DNA of 64,000 nt, taken from Thiorhodovibrio frisius. Lineage in GTDB: Bacteria > Pseudomonadota > Gammaproteobacteria > Chromatiales > Chromatiaceae. This document shows positions 61,044-64,000 of this stretch, in pieces. The stretch covers positions 2,908,501-2,972,500 of the forward strand of contig NZ_CP121471.1 of NCBI RefSeq assembly GCF_033954835.1, in the 5' to 3' direction. Position numbers and translations under genes: made by a program. The number at the start of each line of letters is the position of its first letter. The stretch's first letter is position 1. Under the pieces are notes generated by a model, which worked only from the letters and a program-made list of their open reading frames with translations, was not told where the DNA came from and searched no databases.

Positions 61044-62666
61044 ATGACTGACTCCCTCACCGAATCCCGCCAACTCCTAAGCGGCGACGATGCCGTGGCC
61101 CTGGCCGCCTTGCATGCCGGCACCACGCTCGGCGTCGGCTATCCTGGCACCCCCTCGACCGAGATTCTTGAGACCTTCGACCGCCTAGGCGGGCGGGCGC
61201 AGTGGTCGCCGAACGAGAAAACCGCGCTCGAGGTCGGCATCGGCGTGGCCTTCGCCGGCGCACGCTCGCTGGTGACCATGAAGCATGTAGGGCTCAATGT
61301 CGCGGCTGATCCTCTATTCACCGCCACCTACACCGATGTCGATGGTGGGCTTGTCATCGTCTCGGCCGATGACCCGGGCATGGCATCGAGCCAGAACGAG
61401 CAGGACAATCGCCGCTATGCGCGGGCGGCTGGCATCCCGATGCTGGAGCCAGTCGATTCCCAACAAGCCTACGACTTCACCTGGCTTGGGTTCGAGCTGT
61501 CCGAGCGCTGGAAGATTCCGGTCATGCTGCGACTCACCACCCGGGTCTGTCATTCCCTAACGCCAGTGCAGCCACGCGCGCCCATCCCCCCCAAAGCGGT
61601 CAAGTTCCGCCGTGATGTACCCGCCCGGGTAATGATTCCCGCCTACGCCAAGCCCGCGCATCACCGACTACGCACCAAGCTCGCGGAGATCGCGGCCTGG
61701 AATGAGGCCGAGGGGCCCATGGAAACCGAGATGGGCAGCAAGACGCTCGGCATCATCTCCACCGGCATCAGTGCCATGCATGCGCGCGAGGCAGCGCCCG
61801 AGGCCAGCCATTTCACCTTCGGCCTGACGTACCCGCTGCCGATCACGCGCATTCGTGAGTTTGCTCAGCAATTCGAGCGGGTGCTAGTGGTCGAGGAAGG
61901 CGATCCGGTTCTGGTTGAGGAACTGCGCACCGCAGGTATTCCAGTCGAGGGCAAGACCGAGCGCTTCCGCTTCGGCGAGCTGGATGTCGCGCGCGTGCAC
62001 CGCATCGTCACCGGTGATGACAGCGAGGAGCCGGCTCAGCCCAAGGGCAAGCCGCCGGAGCTCTGCCCTGGTTGCTCGCATCGCAATGTCTTTCATGCGC
62101 TGCGCGAACTCGACTGCATCGTCGCCGGCGACATTGGCTGCTACACCCTCGGCGTGCTGCCACCCTTCTCGGCCATGGATACCTGCGTATGCATGGGCGC
62201 GAGCATTACCACCGGACTCGGCCTGCGTCATGCGCTACCAGAGGTGCAGGCGCGCCGAGTGGTAAGCGTGATTGGTGATTCCACCTTCGTCCACTCGGGG
62301 CTGACGGGCCTGGCCGAAATGGCCTACAACCCGCCGGAGACTGGGCATCTGGTGATGATTCTGGACAATGAGACCACCGCCATGACCGGCCAGCAGGAGC
62401 ACCCAGGCACAGGCCGCTCTCTAAACCACGAGCGCGCGGACCGCATGGACTTCGAGGCCGTCGGGCGCGCATTGGGCATTGCCTATGTCGAGTTGATCGA
62501 CGAGTCGGCCAAGAATGTCGATCTGAAGGCTCGCATCGCCGACTGCCTGGCGCGCAACGAGACCGCACTGATGATTGTGCGCCAGCCGTGCGTGCTGGCC
62601 GCACCAAAAATCCGGCTCTATGAAAAAGCCGCCGACCAGCAATGCGCGGCAGCACCGGCGGGCTGA
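61044..62666 (+). CDS. iorA: Indolepyruvate ferredoxin oxidoreductase, alpha subunit (without ferredoxin domain)
   Basis: A 540-residue TPP-dependent enzyme: GDDAVALAALHAGTTLGVGY and PNEKTALEVGIGVAFAGARS are the pyrimidine half, and CPGCSHRNVFHALRELDCIV through VIGDSTFVHSGLTGLAEMAY the TPP-binding half. It oxidatively decarboxylates arylpyruvates to aryl-acetyl-CoA, with a low-potential acceptor. Most IorA proteins end with a ferredoxin domain carrying two 4Fe-4S motifs; here the protein stops after RQPCVLAAPKIRLYEKA without any CxxCxxC. It pairs with iorB, 93 bases downstream. Confidence 0.9.
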   Translation: MTDSLTESRQLLSGDDAVALAALHAGTTLGVGYPGTPSTEILETFDRLGGRAQWSPNEKTALEVGIGVAFAGARSLVTMKHVGLNVAADPLFTATYTDVDGGLVIVSADDPGMASSQNEQDNRRYARAAGIPMLEPVDSQQAYDFTWLGFELSERWKIPVMLRLTTRVCHSLTPVQPRAPIPPKAVKFRRDVPARVMIPAYAKPAHHRLRTKLAEIAAWNEAEGPMETEMGSKTLGIISTGISAMHAREAAPEASHFTFGLTYPLPITRIREFAQQFERVLVVEEGDPVLVEELRTAGIPVEGKTERFRFGELDVARVHRIVTGDDSEEPAQPKGKPPELCPGCSHRNVFHALRELDCIVAGDIGCYTLGVLPPFSAMDTCVCMGASITTGLGLRHALPEVQARRVVSVIGDSTFVHSGLTGLAEMAYNPPETGHLVMILDNETTAMTGQQEHPGTGRSLNHERADRMDFEAVGRALGIAYVELIDESAKNVDLKARIADCLARNETALMIVRQPCVLAAPKIRLYEKAADQQCAAAPAG

Positions 62667-62759
62667 CCGGCAATTGAGATTGAGCTGGGCGTGCCAATTC
62701 GCCCCCACGAGTTCTGAGGCGAATCCATTCGTCTCGACAGACTGACCACTCAGACACCC

Positions 62760-63248
62760 ATGCATAGCACCACCAACATCGTGATCGCCGGCCTCGGTGG
62801 CCAGGGCATCATCACCGCCTCAGACATTCTTGCCGAGGCGGCTTTCCGCGCCGGCTTCGACGTAAAAAAGAGCGAGCTGCACGGCATGAGTCAGCGCGGC
62901 GGTTCAGTGACCAGCGACGTGCGCTTCGGCGAGCGGGTATTGAGTCCCATGGTCCCCGCAGGCCAGGCTGACGTGCTGCTTGTGCTGGAGCCTTCGCAGG
63001 TTGAGATCAACCGCCCGCTGATGCGTGCCGATGGCGTGCTGTTGACAACGGACGTCATTCCACCCGACGCACTTAAAAACAAAAAGAGCCTGAATGTCGC
63101 CATGCTCGGCGCCCTGTCGAGCGTGCTGGAGATCGCCGAGACCCACTGGCTCGCGGCCGTTCATGCGCACCTAGCTGAGAAGCTGCACCGCCTAAATGAC
63201 GAGGCCTTCGCGCTCGGGCGTCGGGCCAGCGCTTCGATGCCTGGCTGA
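62760..63248 (+). CDS. iorB: Indolepyruvate ferredoxin oxidoreductase, beta subunit
   Basis: A 162-residue protein of the POR gamma type: TNIVIAGLGGQGIITASDIL at the N-terminus and KSELHGMSQRGGSVTSDVRF are diagnostic. It is the second subunit of arylpyruvate oxidoreductase. It lies between iorA and paaK. Length is shorter than many IorB proteins (about 190-200). Confidence 0.9.
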   Translation: MHSTTNIVIAGLGGQGIITASDILAEAAFRAGFDVKKSELHGMSQRGGSVTSDVRFGERVLSPMVPAGQADVLLVLEPSQVEINRPLMRADGVLLTTDVIPPDALKNKKSLNVAMLGALSSVLEIAETHWLAAVHAHLAEKLHRLNDEAFALGRRASASMPG

Positions 63249-63314
63249 GCTGCTACACGGTTTTTTTTTGCCCGCGCGCTCCAAAATCGACGACGAGACA
63301 AAAGAGGAAAACGA

Positions 63315-64000
63315 ATGCTCAACGCGCTCTGGAACGACGATGCTGGCGGTTTTCACCCGGCCAGCGCACCGGATTTTCTGCCCGAAAAGCGCCTGAAGGA
63401 GGTCCAGCTCCGTCGCCTGCGCGCGGTTGTCAGCCGCGCTTACGAGCGAGTAGAGCTGTTTCGTACCCGGTTGCAAGAACGCAAGCTGACGCCTGAGAGT
63501 ATTCGCAGCCTCGAGGATATCGAGCAACTGCCCTTTATGGTCAAGACCGACCTGCGCGACACCTACCCCTTCGGGCTCTTCGCCAGCCCCATGTCCGATA
63601 TCGTGCGGTTGCATGCGTCCTCGGGTACCACGGGCAAACCCATCGTGGTAGCCTATACGCAGGCGGACGTTGAGGTCTGGGCCGAGGTGATGACCCGCAC
63701 CTTCGCCTCCTGCGGATTACACCGCGGCGATATTCTGCAAAATGCCTTTGGCTATGGACTCTTCACCGGTGGCCTGGGCGCGCACTATGGCGCCGAGACC
63801 TTGGGCGCCACCGTAATCCCCATCTCCGGTGGCAATACCGACCGCCAGATCATGGTGATGCGCGACTTTGGCGTTACCGCACTCTGCTGCACCCCGAGCT
63901 ATTTCACCTATCTGGTCGAGCGCGCCGCCGAGCTCGACGCCGATCTGCGCGACATGCCAGTCAAAGTAGGCATCTTCGGCGCCGAGCCCTGGTCGGACGC
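63315..64000 (+). CDS. paaK: Phenylacetate-CoA ligase (N-terminal part, runs off the right edge)
   Basis: Read from the ATG at 63315, preceded by GAGGAAA. The first 228 codons are present. LFRTRLQERKLTPESIRSLE, LPFMVKTDLRDTYPFGLFA and the AMP-binding loop HASSGTTGKPIVVAYT are typical of PaaK. It activates phenylacetate or related aryl acetates to CoA esters. Linked to iorAB, the pair can interconvert arylpyruvate, aryl-acetyl-CoA and aryl acetate. The C-terminal half is outside the window. Confidence 0.93.
   Translation, partial: MLNALWNDDAGGFHPASAPDFLPEKRLKEVQLRRLRAVVSRAYERVELFRTRLQERKLTPESIRSLEDIEQLPFMVKTDLRDTYPFGLFASPMSDIVRLHASSGTTGKPIVVAYTQADVEVWAEVMTRTFASCGLHRGDILQNAFGYGLFTGGLGAHYGAETLGATVIPISGGNTDRQIMVMRDFGVTALCCTPSYFTYLVERAAELDADLRDMPVKVGIFGAEPWSD

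Noticed and set aside
63249-63275. T-run after iorB as a terminator
   Set aside because: No stable stem precedes the T-run, and paaK follows closely on the same strand.

Overview
The window reads as a GC-rich chromosomal segment of a gammaproteobacterium. Almost every housekeeping gene has a gammaproteobacterial character: an rne/rluC divergent pair, pqiABC, a dsbC-type isomerase, xerD, yajQ, ycgN and a type IV pilus minor-pilin operon. The nuclease families crowded into 6.6-15.7 kb and the citramalate-synthase/ThrC pair remind me of purple sulfur bacteria (Chromatiaceae). No photosynthesis or sulfur-oxidation gene is present in the window, so that placement is inference. I see no rRNA, tRNA, CRISPR array or prophage.

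Layout. (1) 1-3.9 kb, minus strand: minor pilin operon fimT-pilV-pilW-pilX-pilY1, with pilY1 running off the left edge. (2) 4.3-6.6 kb, plus: a divergent STT3/PglB-like oligosaccharyltransferase. (3) 6.6-15.7 kb: an accessory island of Rpn-type PD-(D/E)XK nuclease ('putative transposase') genes, chimeras and remnants, plus a PIN-toxin pair and interspersed repeats. (4) 15.9-18.4 kb: a DUF1538 membrane pair (UmpAB-like) with a PII-like and a CBS protein. (5) 18.4-29 kb: ampD, an LpxH-like phosphoesterase, argG, a DUF971 protein, hemerythrin-hemH, a K+ channel with two RCK modules, a small membrane protein, a citramalate-synthase-like gene and thrC. (6) 29.4-35.1 kb: an acetate-type Na+ symporter with its small subunit, a cNMP/CBS/DUF294 regulator, a DnaQ-like exonuclease and a predicted exported acetolactate decarboxylase. 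(7) 35.3-46.8 kb: PP2C phosphatase, dsbC, yajQ, xerD, ogt, ycgN, maf, sppA, a phosphoglycolate-type phosphatase, rluC and a full-length RNase E behind a long structured leader. (8) 47-50 kb: sulfotransferase, glycosyltransferase and DUF2334 deacetylase. (9) 50.2-54.7 kb: pqiABC and an exported rhodanese. (10) 55-57 kb: ASCH protein, Fic AMPylase and a thioesterase. (11) 57.5-64 kb: a solute symporter with a small accessory protein, a porin, iorAB and paaK (cut by the right edge), which looks like an uptake-and-activation cassette for aryl acids.

The most interesting region is the Rpn island. Four sequence-distinct nuclease genes each have, in frame and just before their short C-terminal module, a strong Shine-Dalgarno sequence followed by ATG. 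This is the layout expected for an intragenic antitoxin (RpnS-like). One such C-terminal module, with its internal start intact, survives downstream of another gene without its own nuclease domain. Hinge regions between the halves carry 12-bp tandem repeats whose number differs between copies, and one gene is a three-way chimera. Together these suggest a locus where toxin and antitoxin halves are reshuffled by recombination.

All calls rest on reading the sequence and on remembered family features. No database search was possible.
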